64,000 bases of DNA from positions 64,295,361 through 64,359,360 of the forward strand of contig NW_023605194.1 in the NCBI RefSeq assembly GCF_014898055.3, in the 5' to 3' direction. This document shows positions 25,436 through 36,027 of this stretch, piece after piece. The notes below the pieces were generated by a model. It did no database searches. It was not told the DNA's origin and was given only the letters and a program-made list of their open reading frames with translations. The first letter of the stretch is position 1; each line of letters starts with the position of its first letter. A program made the position numbers and the translations under genes. Source of the DNA: Talpa occidentalis. Lineage: Eukaryota > Chordata > Mammalia > Eulipotyphla > Talpidae.

Positions 25436-25549
25436 GTTGAAGAAATTGGTCTTGTTCCTCTCACAGAAGAGCCCCTGTGCCGGCATGTGCTGCAGCTGTT
25501 GCCACGGGATACCGCTGCCTAGCAACACGTCGCGGGCCCACTGGAGGTT
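25436..25549 (-). CDS. Internal coding exon of an unrecognised gene
   Basis: Read on the minus strand, a pyrimidine-rich tract ending TTGTTTCCCCAG (AG at 25551-25550) precedes 114 nt that end at a near-consensus donor GTGAGTACTT (from 25435). The exon is exactly 38 codons, phase 0 at both ends. The peptide begins [20 protein letters not shown] and ends [10 protein letters not shown]. It has mixed, protein-like composition, a potential N-glycosylation sequon (NKT), two tryptophans and a cysteine. CpGs such as CGCGACGTG survive here while the flanks are CpG-poor, as expected for selected coding sequence. I could not name the family. Flanking exons were not found with confidence. The gene is transcribed leftward and may extend beyond either window edge. 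Confidence 0.65.
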
Positions 25550-26214
25550 CTGGGGAAACAAGAAGTAGGTTGGAAGTGAGTGTGTGGGCAGCTCACGGCG
25601 CCCACGGGGAAGGGAGGCAGTCCCTCCTTCCTGGCTGTATTGGCAAAGCAGTGATGAGCAGCAGCTCCTGCAGACATCGATCCTGCAGCTCCAGGCAGCT
25701 CTGGCTACTGGCTTTGATCATCTGGCTGTGGAGGGCGTCACTGGACCTGACACTTCTTGCCTAGCATAGCTGACTTAGGAGAGTGTGGCCTCAGACTGCC
25801 TGAGGAGGGCAGGCCGGGGACCCCTTTCCCTGACCAACTTTACTAAGTTGCTGCATGGACCCAGCAGCCTGCCTCTGTCAGGGGGACACCCACTAGCCCA
25901 AATGGTCAGCCCTGATTTGTCATTAGGACTTTAGCAGGACTCCTTGTCATAGCCAGTGACAGCCAAATTGGGCTTGGGAGAACCAGAGCTCTGCAGGATG
26001 CTAGGGGCCTATGTGTTTGCAGGGGAGAGGGTTCAAACCTCAGGGGGCCCAGCAGGATAGGAACAAGAGCCTGCCTGCCTAGGTAGGACTGGGGGGCAGA
26101 ATGACAGAGTGGGCATGGTGCTTGCTGCCCTGGCCTTCTCACTGACTCAGAGAGTAATTCTTTCCCCTAGATGCCTAGTCAGCCACTTTCTCCTCTCAGG
26201 CCTTCACTCTGGTG

Positions 26215-26335
26215 ACCCCCATGGCCAGGACCAGTGTCAAGTACCCTGCATGCACCTTTTCATGGCACCTCTGCATGATAATGCCCTACGGGGTCAGCAA
26301 TGGGTAGAGCTGGGAGCGGAACCTGGGACTATAAA
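26215..26335 (-). repeat. MIR-like remnant
   Basis: AGCAATGGGTAGAGCTGGGAGCGGAACCTGG follows a degraded antisense core. The pattern is the antisense MIR 5' half. It is strongly diverged. Confidence 0.4.
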
Positions 26336-29064
26336 ACGCTGCACACACATCTTGTTCACAGTGCCTGGGTCAGTCTTTCCACTGCCCAGACCCCTTCCTT
26401 CCACTCCTGGAGCCAGGCTTTTATCACCTTTGCATCCAAGTGAATACAAATGCCTCTCACTTCTCAGCTTGAAAGCCTGTCACCACTTCTCCACCCTGCT
26501 TATTTCTGGCCAGGCTGAACTTAGGAAATAATCCCCCTCATCACAACTCAGGCAAAGGTGCAAACTCCTACTCCCCAACTTGGGCTGGGGACCCCGACTT
26601 CCATGTCCCCAAGCAGGCTATGAGAGTAAGGCATATAGGAATAAGGATCCCTCTTGGATGGGGAGAGGTGAGGTTTGAAGCACACATCTTCTGGATGACT
26701 CTCACAGCAGACAAGGCTGGCTCTTTTGCACAAGCCTAAGGGAGAATCATACTCTAAGGGAAGCCTGATGATCAAGCCTGGCATCGACTCCAGGGTCAGA
26801 TTCTACAGGGATACAACCCAGCTCTGAAAGTAGCAATAGCTTGAGGCCCTGTAAAGTCAAGGTTGCCCTTGCCCAGGAGGGCTGCAGCCCAGCCTGGCCT
26901 AATTAGGATCAACATGAAGCTGGGGGCTAGAGGGCGTGGGCAGCAGGGATAGCCCCAGCTAGAAGGCATGTGCCATTCAGTCTTCTGCACGGCTGACTCT
27001 TCTGGGCTGCACTCAGGTATATGCTCTTCTGCTCAGAACCCAGACACCTGTTCAGAACCAGCTGACATTCCAAGAACATGAGGAGATCAAGATTTGCCTT
27101 TCTCAAACTTCAGTGGAAACACTGAGGTACGTCCCAAGGGGTAATCATACCAAGGGTCGTGTGGGGACCACTCATGAGGCTCAGCAGCTACCAAGAGCAG
27201 TAGCTTCAATGTGCTGATACACACGACAGAAGAACTCATAAGCCTTTTGGGACTCAGAGACTGATGTTGAAGCTACTCAGGTGAAATAATGTGGACTCCT
27301 ACCTGCTGAGTATCCCCTGCCCCCACCTCTACTTGGTGGAGGCAGAAATGGGCAGAGGGGGTGCAACTTGGGCAGAGTCTTTGTCCTTGAGCCAGACCCC
27401 TCAGTCAGGAGCACAGCGGCTACTCCGCAACATGCTCAGGAAGAAGAATATCCAGACCCAGCCTTTCCGTTTTAAGAATCAATGTATGAACTGTATGGCT
27501 CAGAGAACCCGTCTCCTAGATCAGTCCATTAAGAAGTCCTCCTGAACCTGGTTACAAGTCCTGGCATGCCTGCTGCTTTCTGTCCCCCCACCCCTGCCCA
27601 CCTCATCCACACACTCCTAACTCAGCAGGTGGAGAGAAAGAGGCTAGGCTAGACTAGAGAAACTGAGTACAAAGTGGGGAAACAGGGTGGCTTGGGTCCA
27701 TGTCCTCATAAGGAATGAAATTCAACTCAGATTAGCTCAGACTGGCTCCTCTGGGCTGCAGGGCGTGGGGCAAAGCTTCAGGCCTTAGAAAAGCAGTTCT
27801 GAGAGCCTAGGAGAGGGGCTTCTAACCTATATCTGGGCTCAGCCATGACGCCTTGATCTCAGTGCCCCTTTTGGTGCTAAGTCTGAGGCGGTCAAGGAGA
27901 CTTCCAGAGGAGATAACAACTGAACCATGGTTTGCACAGGCTATCAGGGGACTGAAGGATTCACTGAGGCAAAAATCCAGACAGGCAAGACAGCCAGGGT
28001 CCAGTTAAGGAAGCAGAGCAGACCAGATGTGACCACCGGTGAGGTCAGTGGGGAGCCAGGAGACTGAGGTAGGGGAGGATGTAAGCCACAGGGCCATTGA
28101 GGGACCTGATTCTATGAATGCTCTTCTCTCTTTTCTCAACCTCTCCAGCTGAGACCCAGGGCACCAGCCTGGACCCCACGGTACAGGAGGTCTGAGAGAA
28201 GTTACCCCAGAACTATGACCCTAATGCTTCTTCTAGGGCTCCTTTGAGACATGTGGGATGTGTACAGCTGATACCTTTCAGCAGGAACATTTTGGGGTGG
28301 AAGGGATTGTGGGACAAGATGTGAATGGCATCTCCATGGTGGCCATCATTTTTGTAACAGAGAGAAAACAAAACCTAACAAAGACTTCAATGCTGAAGAG
28401 ATCAGCATTGAAGCCAGGATAGAGAGTAAGGGAGCTTCCCCACTCTGGGGGCTTTGTTCCAGACCCTGAGACTGAGGAACAGAAATGCACATTCCTTTAT
28501 GTCTTCTGTCTGTGCCACCACTCCACAGTTCCGCCAATGACATCTGCACCAAGACCATCCCACTTACTTCCCAGACAGCCAGGCACACAGTAGGGGACCA
28601 TGGAAGGGGATAGAGTAGGGAGGTCCTCAGGTTCTTAAGAGACCAGGAGAACAGGCACTTGCAAAGGGTGCAGAAAGCACTGGCCTGCCAAACTCAACTA
28701 GGAATGTCAATTAGCTTCCTACAGACTAGGTGCTGCCCTCTGGCCAAGCAAGTCTCCCCAGGCATCTTCCAGGCCTGCTAGAGAAAGAACTGATCGAAGG
28801 CTACGGCACAAAGTATCCAGACAGCTCAGGGGAAACTTTAGCTCCCTGGATGGGAGCTGACAGGAATAGGAAACCCATTCCAGAACTGACAGGTGCCAGG
28901 CCAGCCAGGTAAGGGGAGGAGATGGACTGGGTTGGCCCCTCTGGGCCTCTATGAGGGGCAGGGGCACTAACTGAATGGCGTGCCTGCACTGCAGCTTCAT
29001 GGGGTTGAGAGGCAAAGACACTGTACACACTGAGTTTAGCATGGCACCATAACTTTTTATCTCA

Positions 29065-29155
29065 AGAAATTACCAGAAAGTGAGTCTCAGAGAGGTTTAT
29101 AAGCTGGTCCAAGATTCCAGGGCCATAAGGTGGGAGAGCTAGGCTTGTGTTATGG
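29065..29155 (-). repeat. MIR-like remnant
   Basis: AAAGTGAGTCTCAGAGAGGTTTATAAGCTGGTCCAAGATTCCAGGGCCATAAGGTGGGAGAGCTAGG reads like the antisense MIR 'gaggttaagtaacttgcccaaggtcacacagc ... gagctgg'. Confidence 0.55.
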
Positions 29156-30204
29156 TCTAAGCCAGAGGAACTCTGCCAGGGCTTTTCCCCTGTTCCCCAC
29201 AGGCAGGCAAATCACTTTACAAGTTCACCTGGGCTCAAGTTGTGTGTTTGATGCCAAGCAGGCCTCCGGGGGCAGCTCCCCACAGCCCTCTTTTAGGTCT
29301 CCATGACCTGTCATCATACCAGGCCAGATTCACTGGCTCACAGACACCTCTGGAATGAAGAACACCTTGGAGCTGATCACCAACTAATGACAGAAGGCAA
29401 GACATACTATATACCCTCATGAGAGGCAGATGAGGTCAGAGAAGTCCCAGTGAAAAGCATTCTTCTACTGGCAGCCCTCAGCCCTCAAAGCAAGGGCCAG
29501 CTCCACACTTGTTTTCCCAACCACTATTCTTATCACACCGGCTTCCAGTCTCACCTGCCTAGGCTCACAAATCTCTCAGCCAGGTGTCATCTCACCCCAC
29601 TCCCACATCCTCAAGGATCCCTTTAACAGCTTCTTCCATTGTCTCACTGACAGCTTTGCTATCTGCCCCAATTTGCTTGCCTATCTCCAATGGGCAGGGA
29701 CAAGAGATGTGAGACTTGGGAGGTGGGGGTGGACCAGTATGGGGTCCACAGTAAGGACAAGGTATTTGGAGGAAGAATGAAAGTAAGATGGGTAGGGTTT
29801 GAGTTTGCAGAAAACAAATAGCCCTTCAAGGCTAAGGGGATAGCCTGAGGTCAGAGGAAAGAGCCCAGTAGGTAAGGGATGGGGGTGGCCCAGGGGGTGA
29901 AAGTGCCCTAAGGCTCATTCACTCAAGAAAGCTGTTAAGAAAAAGGGACTCCATGAGAGTTCATGTGTTGGGGAGATTAGAATATGAGATTTGTTTTGTT
30001 AAAACACCCTTTACAAGTCTCCAAAATAGTCATTCAAAAACCTTAGGTTTGCCTCACAGTTCCCCAGGAGAGTGCAGAGTGGCATAAACTTAATTATTTA
30101 AGGAATAAACACATGTCTGGCAGCCTTGGAGAGCCATATCACCTGTTGGGTCCTTGGTTGCCCACTTGGAGGATGGGGGTGGCTGTGACCATCAGGCTAC
30201 TCTT

Positions 30205-30236
30205 TTTTTTTTTTTTTTTTTAAAGAGATCCTGTAT

Positions 30237-30267
<31 letters not shown>

Positions 30268-30522
30268 TTCATACAAGCACAGGGTACAGTCAGAAGCGCA
30301 GGAGGGTGAGAGAATTCACCAGAGCCAGAGCGGGGAGCAGAGCAGGCAGAAGGACCGAAGTACACTGCTGAGGGGAGCAGCGGGCAGCAGGAGAGGTCTG
30401 CACGCCATGTGGGACCCTCCTCTGGTGGCCGGGGAGCAGCCGGGGATCGAACCGGCACCGCAGAGGCCGCGGGCAGCTTCGCAACCCAGCGCTCAACCGC
30501 TGCGCCATCCGGGAGGCCCATC
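30205..30522 (-). mobile_element. tRNA-derived SINE, subtype A, full length, young
   Basis: On the minus strand it begins GGGCCTCCCGGATGGCGCAG (A box) and has a perfect B box GGTTCGATCCC. The body passes GGAGGGTCCCACATGG, GCTGCTCCCCTCAGCAGT and AATTCTCTCACCC and ends in (AATA)n plus A-tail (T-run and TTTA repeats at 30205-30270). The 14-bp TSD ATCAGGCTACTCTT is exact at 30191-30204 and 30523-30536. Intact CpGs in the head and the perfect TSD suggest recent insertion. Confidence 0.97.
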
Positions 30523-30536
30523 ATCAGGCTACTCTT

Positions 30537-31056
30537 AAGCCTTGCAGTCCCTCCCCGCCACTGACATGATAAGTGGATTCCCTGGCTGCTGGATTTTTTT
30601 CTTTTAATCTATTATCTGGACATTCCAGTGATGTTATAAAGTCCCTAGAAGAGGGGCAACAAACTTAGCGGGGACAAACATAACAAAGAACTTTGCAATT
30701 TCAAGAAAAAAATTCCATACATATCAAAATCAGACACTGCAAGCCCAAGTATGGGGTGATAAGGCTGTCTGTCACCTTTTGGACCACAGTAGAGATTTCT
30801 GGTTGTTAGGGATAATCACGCAAAAACAAAATTAAAAGAAAAACAATTGAATCTCCTCTCAATTTCCTTCAATTCAAAATAATCAGCTTGCCATTTCTGC
30901 ATTTCCTGGGGCAGCCACACAAGGCCAGGGCTAAATCTGGGCAGGGGATAGAGAGGAGGAAGCTCTGCCAGCTGGCGAGAACAAAGCGACATCTCCTGGG
31001 TGCCCAACCAAGCCCCAAAGTCCTCAGCGAGGCTGACCCAGACTACTGACTGCAAC
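30537..31056. other. Single-copy spacer
   Basis: AT-richer non-coding sequence between the SINE and the first LTR element. No gene or repeat family was recognised. Confidence 0.5.
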
Positions 31057-31061
31057 ATCAT

Positions 31062-31473
31062 TGTAGGGTAAGGAAAAATGTCAGGTTTTTCTGCCCTCCC
31101 ACCATCAGGATAGATGATGGATCCTCGTGGTCCTGAATGCATGCCTGATGGCGGGCACCTGGAAGAGGGTGTGGGCATAGGTAGATAGGATTCACCTGGG
31201 CTGAGACGGGGCTTTTAAGGGCGGAGTCACAGGGACGCCAGTAGAAGCCGAGAAAGAAGCCAAGAAGCTGAGAACGCTGGAGAGCCCAGATAGAGTGAAG
31301 ACTTGCTGTGGGCTGGGAGGCCTGCCAGCCGCCCGGCCCCCCAGAACCCCTGCCTGCCGTGTACCTGGTAACCCAATAAAAGACCTGCAAAAAAACACTG
31401 AGGACTCTGACTCCTCCTTTACCCGGTCTGCTGGATCAGAAAACCTGCACCATGTCCATTCCTGCCTCTTACA
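31062..31473 (+). repeat. 5' LTR of ERV copy 1
   Basis: It starts TGTAGGGTAAGG and ends TCTTACA. It contains a TATA-like GGCTTTTAAGGGCGG, a purine-rich GAAGC-type tract of variable length, and the polyadenylation signal in CCCAATAAAAGACC. It is about 412 bp, against 437 bp for its 3' partner. The difference lies largely in the purine tract. Confidence 0.92.
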
Positions 31474-31500
31474 ATTGGTGTAAGTTGGCAAGATGATCCA
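31474..31500 (+). other. Primer-binding site, tRNA-Ser-like (copy 1)
   Basis: Two bases after the LTR, TGGTGTAAGTTGGCAAGATG aligns with the complement of the tRNA-Ser acceptor/T-arm 3' end (TGGCGTAGTCGGCAGGAT) with one extra A and a few transitions. The other copies (34882 onward and 49370 onward) read TGGCATAAGTCAGCAAAATG and TGGCGTTAAGTCGGCAAGAT, supporting a TGGCGTAAGTCGGCA ancestor. Confidence 0.7.
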
Positions 31501-32355
31501 TGCAGACAGGTATGGAGCCCTTCGAAGACCTGGAGGGACTGAGGAGTAACAGACTGTTTCCCTGTGACAACGCTGATGCGTCATGGCAGCACAGGAGATG
31601 GACGAGGTCCAGGAGCTGCAGGATGAGACGTCGTGTGGAGAAGTTGCCCGAGAGGACCAGCCAACAACCCATGAGGCAGCAAGAATCATCGGCGAAGAGA
31701 GGACCACGATTCGGAGCTCACCAGTGCTGATTCAGGGAGAGGCCAACGAACTTGGCCTAATGGACTTGGACTGATAACTTGGACTGACAATCCCACCAGA
31801 AGGCAGAGGACCTTGGCAGGTTATATTTTTTTTGAGAATCTGGGGGTGGCCAGTGGGCTTTGATGGCCAAAAGCAGCCTGTGTATGCCCAGCAGCCAGGC
31901 AGAGGAGAAAAGCCAACTGAGAAGGCAAAAGCTGGTGCTGATGCTAAGTTTGGGAAGCCCTTGAGCGGCTGTTAAGTCACCTAAGTATGCTGAAGACCTG
32001 TGAGTCTCGTAAAATCACCTGTGGGTGATGCCCTGCTCGTTGTCAAGTGAGGGTGAGGAGCTGAGGAACCCGTCCTTGGGGGATGGGTGGGGAACATGGC
32101 TTGGGGTGGAGCCCAAGTCGCATGTAGAGTTTGGATCCCCGACCCATGTGCTTGCGCAGTGGGTTGGCCTGAGTGCAGGGGTCTGCGAGTTGCATGGGTG
32201 GCTATGAAGGCCGAATGTTGGAGCAACTGCAGACAGAAACCCTGAGGGTTGGCGATTACCCCCAACAGTATAGAATCGCCAATCCCAGAGTTAGTGCATC
32301 CTGGGAGTGGATGCGGTGTGTGGCTTGTAGCCGAAGACTACAGCCAGAGAAGGCC

Positions 32356-32391
32356 AGGAAGCCTGACGGCTCCTGGCGTGTTACAGTAGAT
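32356..32391 (+). pseudogene. Reverse-transcriptase motif relic in copy 1
   Basis: The frame reads RKPDGSWRVTVD, which matches the early RT motif of retroviral Pol (KP-D/N-G-S/T-W-R-x-T-V-D). The tyrosine-arginine that normally follows and the rest of RT, RNase H and integrase are missing. The same motif lies at 35743-35778 (first residues altered) and 50335-50370. It is a short fragment left by internal deletion and not a functional gene. Confidence 0.65.
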
Positions 32392-32638
32392 GCCGTGAGT
32401 GGTTCCCCTCCCTCGTATGAGCAGTGCCTTCGGCAGCAGATTTGGTGGCTCATCTGCTGGTACCAATAATTGTCTTTTGCCACTAGGTTGGGGCCCTGCC
32501 TGGACTTACTTGTGTTCTGTTGTATTTTGTTGTTATATTGTGATGTATTTGCTTTTGTGGGCCATGGCTGCATTCTTTGTTTGCTAAGAAAATTGTATAT
32601 ATGTAGATTGTATGGCAGAAAACCCTGAGGGGGTGGAC

Positions 32639-33075
32639 TGCAGGGTAAGGAAAAATATCAGGCTTTTCTGCCCTCCTGCCATCAGGAGAGATGATGGATC
32701 CTGCGGTCCTGAATGCATGCCTGATGGCGGGCACCTGGAATAGGGTGTGGGCATAGGTAGATGGGATTCACCTGGGCTGAGACAGGGCTTTAAGGGCGGC
32801 GTCACGGGGACGCCAGTAGAAGCCAGGAAAGAAGCCAAGAAGACGAGAACGAACAGAAGCCGAGAAGAGAAGCAGAGAATGCCGTAGAGCCCAGATAGAG
32901 TGAAGACTTGCTGGGGGCTGGGAGGCCTGCCAGCCTCCCGGCCCCCCCAGCACCCCTGCCTGCCGTGTACCTGGTAATCCCAATAAAAGACCTGCAAAAA
33001 ACCACTGAAGACTCTCACTCCTTTACCTGGTCTGCTGATCAGAAAACCTGCACTGTGGTCTTCCTGCCCCCTACA
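32639..33075 (+). repeat. 3' LTR of ERV copy 1
   Basis: It starts TGCAGGGTAAGG and ends CCCCTACA. The layout matches the 5' LTR, with an expanded purine tract around 32815-32880 and AATAAA in CCCAATAAAAGACC. Confidence 0.92.
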
Positions 33076-33080
33076 ATCAT

Positions 33081-33424
33081 CCACACCCTCTACTACCCAC
33101 AGCTGCAGTCTCTGACTTCCTTGCCTGTTACGCTGCTAACATGCTCCTTTAAACAAGGTTTCAGCTGCTAATTGTGTTTTAAAATGCACAAGACAAGTGA
33201 TTAACTCAAGTTTCCCTTGGATAACTCTGCCCTGTTAAGGGTTTCTCTTGCTGGATTTCCCTTGTTGAGGCTGAGAATCTTCTCCAGTTCTAAAGCTGCT
33301 CCCTAGTTCTATATTCTAATGAGAACAAAGGGACATGATAGTTCTTTTTCTTCTTTTATCTTCTTTATTTCCCTCCCCCTCTATCCCTCATATCCCCTTG
33401 GCCCAGCTCCGAACCTCTTCATTT
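33081..33424. other. Spacer, no gene seen
   Basis: AT-rich sequence between LTR element 1 and the L1 insertion. It may include weak antisense L1-like pyrimidine-rich sequence (TTATCTTCTTTATTTCCC), but I cannot assign it. Confidence 0.4.
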
Positions 33425-33434
33425 AAAAACCTGT

Positions 33435-34181
33435 TTGGCAAAGAGAAACCCCACCAACTGGGAGAACATTTTTGCACCCAACACTAATGATAAAGGACTG
33501 ATCACAAAAATCTGCAAAGAGCTGATGAGACTCAACAACAACAAAGAAAATAATCCAGTCAAAAAATGGGCAGAAGAGCTTAAAAGAAACTTCTCTGAAG
33601 AGGAAATGCAAATGGCCAACAGGCATATGAAAAAATGTTCAACATCACTTGTCATCAGCGAAATGCAAATCAAAACTACCATGAGATACCATCTTACACC
33701 AGTGAGAATGGCACATATTAAAAAAACTAGCAACAACAAATGTTGGCGAGGGTGTGGAGAAAAAGGAACTCTTCTGCACTGTTGGTGGGAGTGCAAACTG
33801 GTCCAACCACTGTGGAAAGCTGTATGGAGATTTCTGGACCTACTAAACATAGAGCTTCCATATGATCCAGCAATTCCACTCCTAGGTATTTACCCAAAGG
33901 ACACAGAAACATCAATTCCAAAGAACACCTGCACCCCTATGTTTATAGCAGCACTGTTTACAATAGCTAAGCTTTGGAAACAACCCAAATGCCCAAAAAT
34001 AGATGACTGGATCAAGAAGATGTGGTACATATACACCATGGAATATTACTCAGCATTCAAAAAAGATAAACACATGCCATTTGTCGCAACATGGATGGTG
34101 CTGGAAGGGATCATGCTCAGCGAAATAAGCCAGAAAGAAAAAGAAAAATACCGGATGGTCTCACTCATAGCAGGAATCTAG
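33435..34181 (+). pseudogene. L1 ORF2p C-terminal fragment
   Basis: A 248-codon frame remains open to the natural stop before the 3'UTR. It carries the L1 ORF2p C-terminal cysteine motif CX3CX7HX4C (33741-33794, [18 protein letters not shown]), followed by the conserved [17 protein letters not shown] and [17 protein letters not shown] blocks. Endonuclease and RT domains are absent through 5' truncation, and the apparent start codon falls in the flanking TSD. It cannot encode a working retrotransposase. Confidence 0.95.
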
Positions 34182-34373
34182 AAAACTTAAATAAGGGACC
34201 AGGAAAATGAATAACTATAAGAAAGTGAAAATCAAAATCAACAAAAAACTATGAACCAGAGACACTTTTAGGGGGGCGGGGGTGGGAGGGGAGGGATTGG
34301 GGTCAGAATGGGGGGGCTGCAATTGTATGGGGAATATAACAATAAAATTTATTAAAAAAAAAAAATAAAAAAT
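33439..34373 (+). mobile_element. 5'-truncated young L1 (ORF2 end plus 3'UTR)
   Basis: A 935-bp L1 tail is flanked by the exact 14-bp TSD AAAAACCTGTTTGG (33425-33438 and 34374-34387). It ends with a G-rich 3'UTR (about 34268-34317, several GGGG runs), AATAAAATTT and an A-rich tail. It inserted on the plus strand between LTR elements 1 and 2. The preserved TSD and open ORF2 frame indicate a recent insertion. Confidence 0.96.
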
Positions 34374-34454
34374 AAAAACCTGTTTGGTTATAGGTGTCCC
34401 CTAGGTCCTATTTTTACTTTATCAGTTCATTTACTTTGTTTCCTTATATTACTC

Positions 34455-34881
34455 TGTAGGGTAAGGAAAAATGTCAGGCTTTTCTGCCCTTCCGCCATCA
34501 GGATAGATGATGGATCCTTGTCCTGAATGCATGCCTGATGGCGGGCACCTGGAGTAGGGAGTGGGCATAGGTAGATGGGATTCACCTGGGCTAAGACTGG
34601 GCTTTTAAGGTCGGCGTCACGGAGATGCCAGCAGAAGTCAAGAAGCAGCAGAACGAACGGAAGAGCAAAGAAGCAGAGAGCACGCCAGAGAGCCCAGATA
34701 GAGTGAGGATTTGCTGGGGGCTGGGAGGACTGCCAGCCTCCCGGCACCCCCAACACCCCTGCCTGCCATATGCCTGGTAAACCCCAATAAAAACCTACAA
34801 AACCACTGAGGACTACGATTCCTCCTTTACCCGGCCTGCATGGGAGCAGAAAATCTTCTCTGTGTCCTTTGTGCCCTTACA
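34455..34881 (+). repeat. 5' LTR of ERV copy 2
   Basis: It starts TGTAGGGTAAGG and ends CCCTTACA. It has the TTTTAAGG box, a short AGAAGC-type purine tract, and the poly(A) signal in CCCCAATAAAAACC. Confidence 0.92.
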
Positions 34882-36027
34882 ATTGGCATAAGTCAGCAAA
34901 ATGATCCATGGAGATGGGTATGGAGCCCTCCAAAGACCTGGAGGGACTAAGGAGTAACAGACCATGTTTGGCTGTGACAACGCTGGAGGCGTCATGGTGG
35001 CAAAGTAGAGGGACAAGGTCTGGGAGCTGCAGGACGAGAGCTCACGTGAAGGAGACGCCCGAGAGGACCAGCCAAAGACCCCTGAGGCAGCAGAATCATC
35101 AGCGAAGAGAGGACCACAATTTGGAGCACGCCAGTGCTGATGCAGGGAGAGGCCAACAGACTTGGACTGATGGACTGACAATCCTGCCAGAAGGCAGAGG
35201 ACCTTGGCAGGTTATGTTTTTTTGAGAATCTGGGGGTGGCCAGTGGGCTTTGATGGCCAAAAGCAGCCTGTGTATGCCCAGCAGCCAGGCAGAGAGGAAA
35301 AGCCAACTGAGAAGGCAAAAGCTGGTACTGATGCTAAGTTGAGAAGCCTTGAGCAGCTGTTAAGTCACCTAAGTATGCTGAAGACCTGTGAGTCTCGTAA
35401 AATCACCTGTGGGGGATGCCCTGCTCATTGTCGAGTGAGGATGAGGAGCTGAGGAACCCGTCCTTGGGGGACGGGTGGGGAATGCGGCTTGGGCTGGAGC
35501 CCAAGCCGCATGTAGAGTTTGGATCCCCGACCCATGTACTTGTGCAGTGGGTTGGCCTGAGTGCAGGGGTCTGCGAGTCGCATGGGTGGCTATGAAGGCC
35601 GAATGTTGGAGCGACTGCAGACAGAAACCCTGAGGGTTGGCGATTACCCCCAACAGTATAGAATCGCCAATCCCAGAGCTAGTGCATCCTGGGGGTGGAT
35701 GCGGTGTGTGGCTTGTGGCTGAGACCACAGCCAGAGAAGGCCAGGGAGCCTGACGGCTCCTGGTGTGTTACAGTAGATGCCGTGAGTGGTTCCCCTCCCT
35801 CGTATGAGCAGTGCCTTCGGCAGCAGATTTGGTGGCTCATCTGCTGGTACCAATAATTGTCTTTTGCCACTAGGTTGGGGCCCTGCCTGGACTTACTTGT
35901 GTTCTGTTGTATTTTGTTGTTATATTGTGATGTATTTGCTTTTGTGGGCCATGGCTGCATTGTTTATGTTTGCTAAGAAAATTGTATATATGTAGATTGT
36001 ATGGCAGAAAACCCTGAGGGGGTGGAC

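Larger units (their letters stand above)
25562..30190. other. Single-copy DNA, no exon identified
   Basis: About 4.6 kb of presumed intron or intergenic sequence. Degraded MIR-like pieces occur near 26215-26335 and 29070-29150 (both minus). Open frames lack domains and paired splice sites. Confidence 0.4.
31062..33075 (+). mobile_element. Non-autonomous ERV copy 1, complete with two LTRs
   Basis: This is a 2.0 kb element bounded by the exact 5-bp TSD ATCAT (31057-31061 and 33076-33080). It has a 5' LTR at 31062-31473, an internal region at 31474-32638 and a 3' LTR at 32639-33075. The primer-binding region right after the 5' LTR (TGGTGTAAGTTGGCAAGATG) resembles the complement of the tRNA-Ser 3' end. 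A purine-rich tract (about 32615-32638, ending GAGGGGGTGGAC) abuts the 3' LTR. No gag, protease, integrase or env frame exists. The only relic is a reverse-transcriptase-like motif at 32356-32391. The element is a deletion derivative that would need proteins in trans. Confidence 0.93.

Noticed and set aside
30235..30270. TTTA repeat as an independent microsatellite
   Set aside because: It is the AATA-rich tail of the adjacent minus-strand SINE.
32399..32587. Hydrophobic frame near the end of the ERV internal region, possible env transmembrane relic
   Set aside because: It lacks a proper ATG context, has no other env landmark, and TTGTTTT-rich sequence gives hydrophobic residues in any frame. 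Not supported enough to call.
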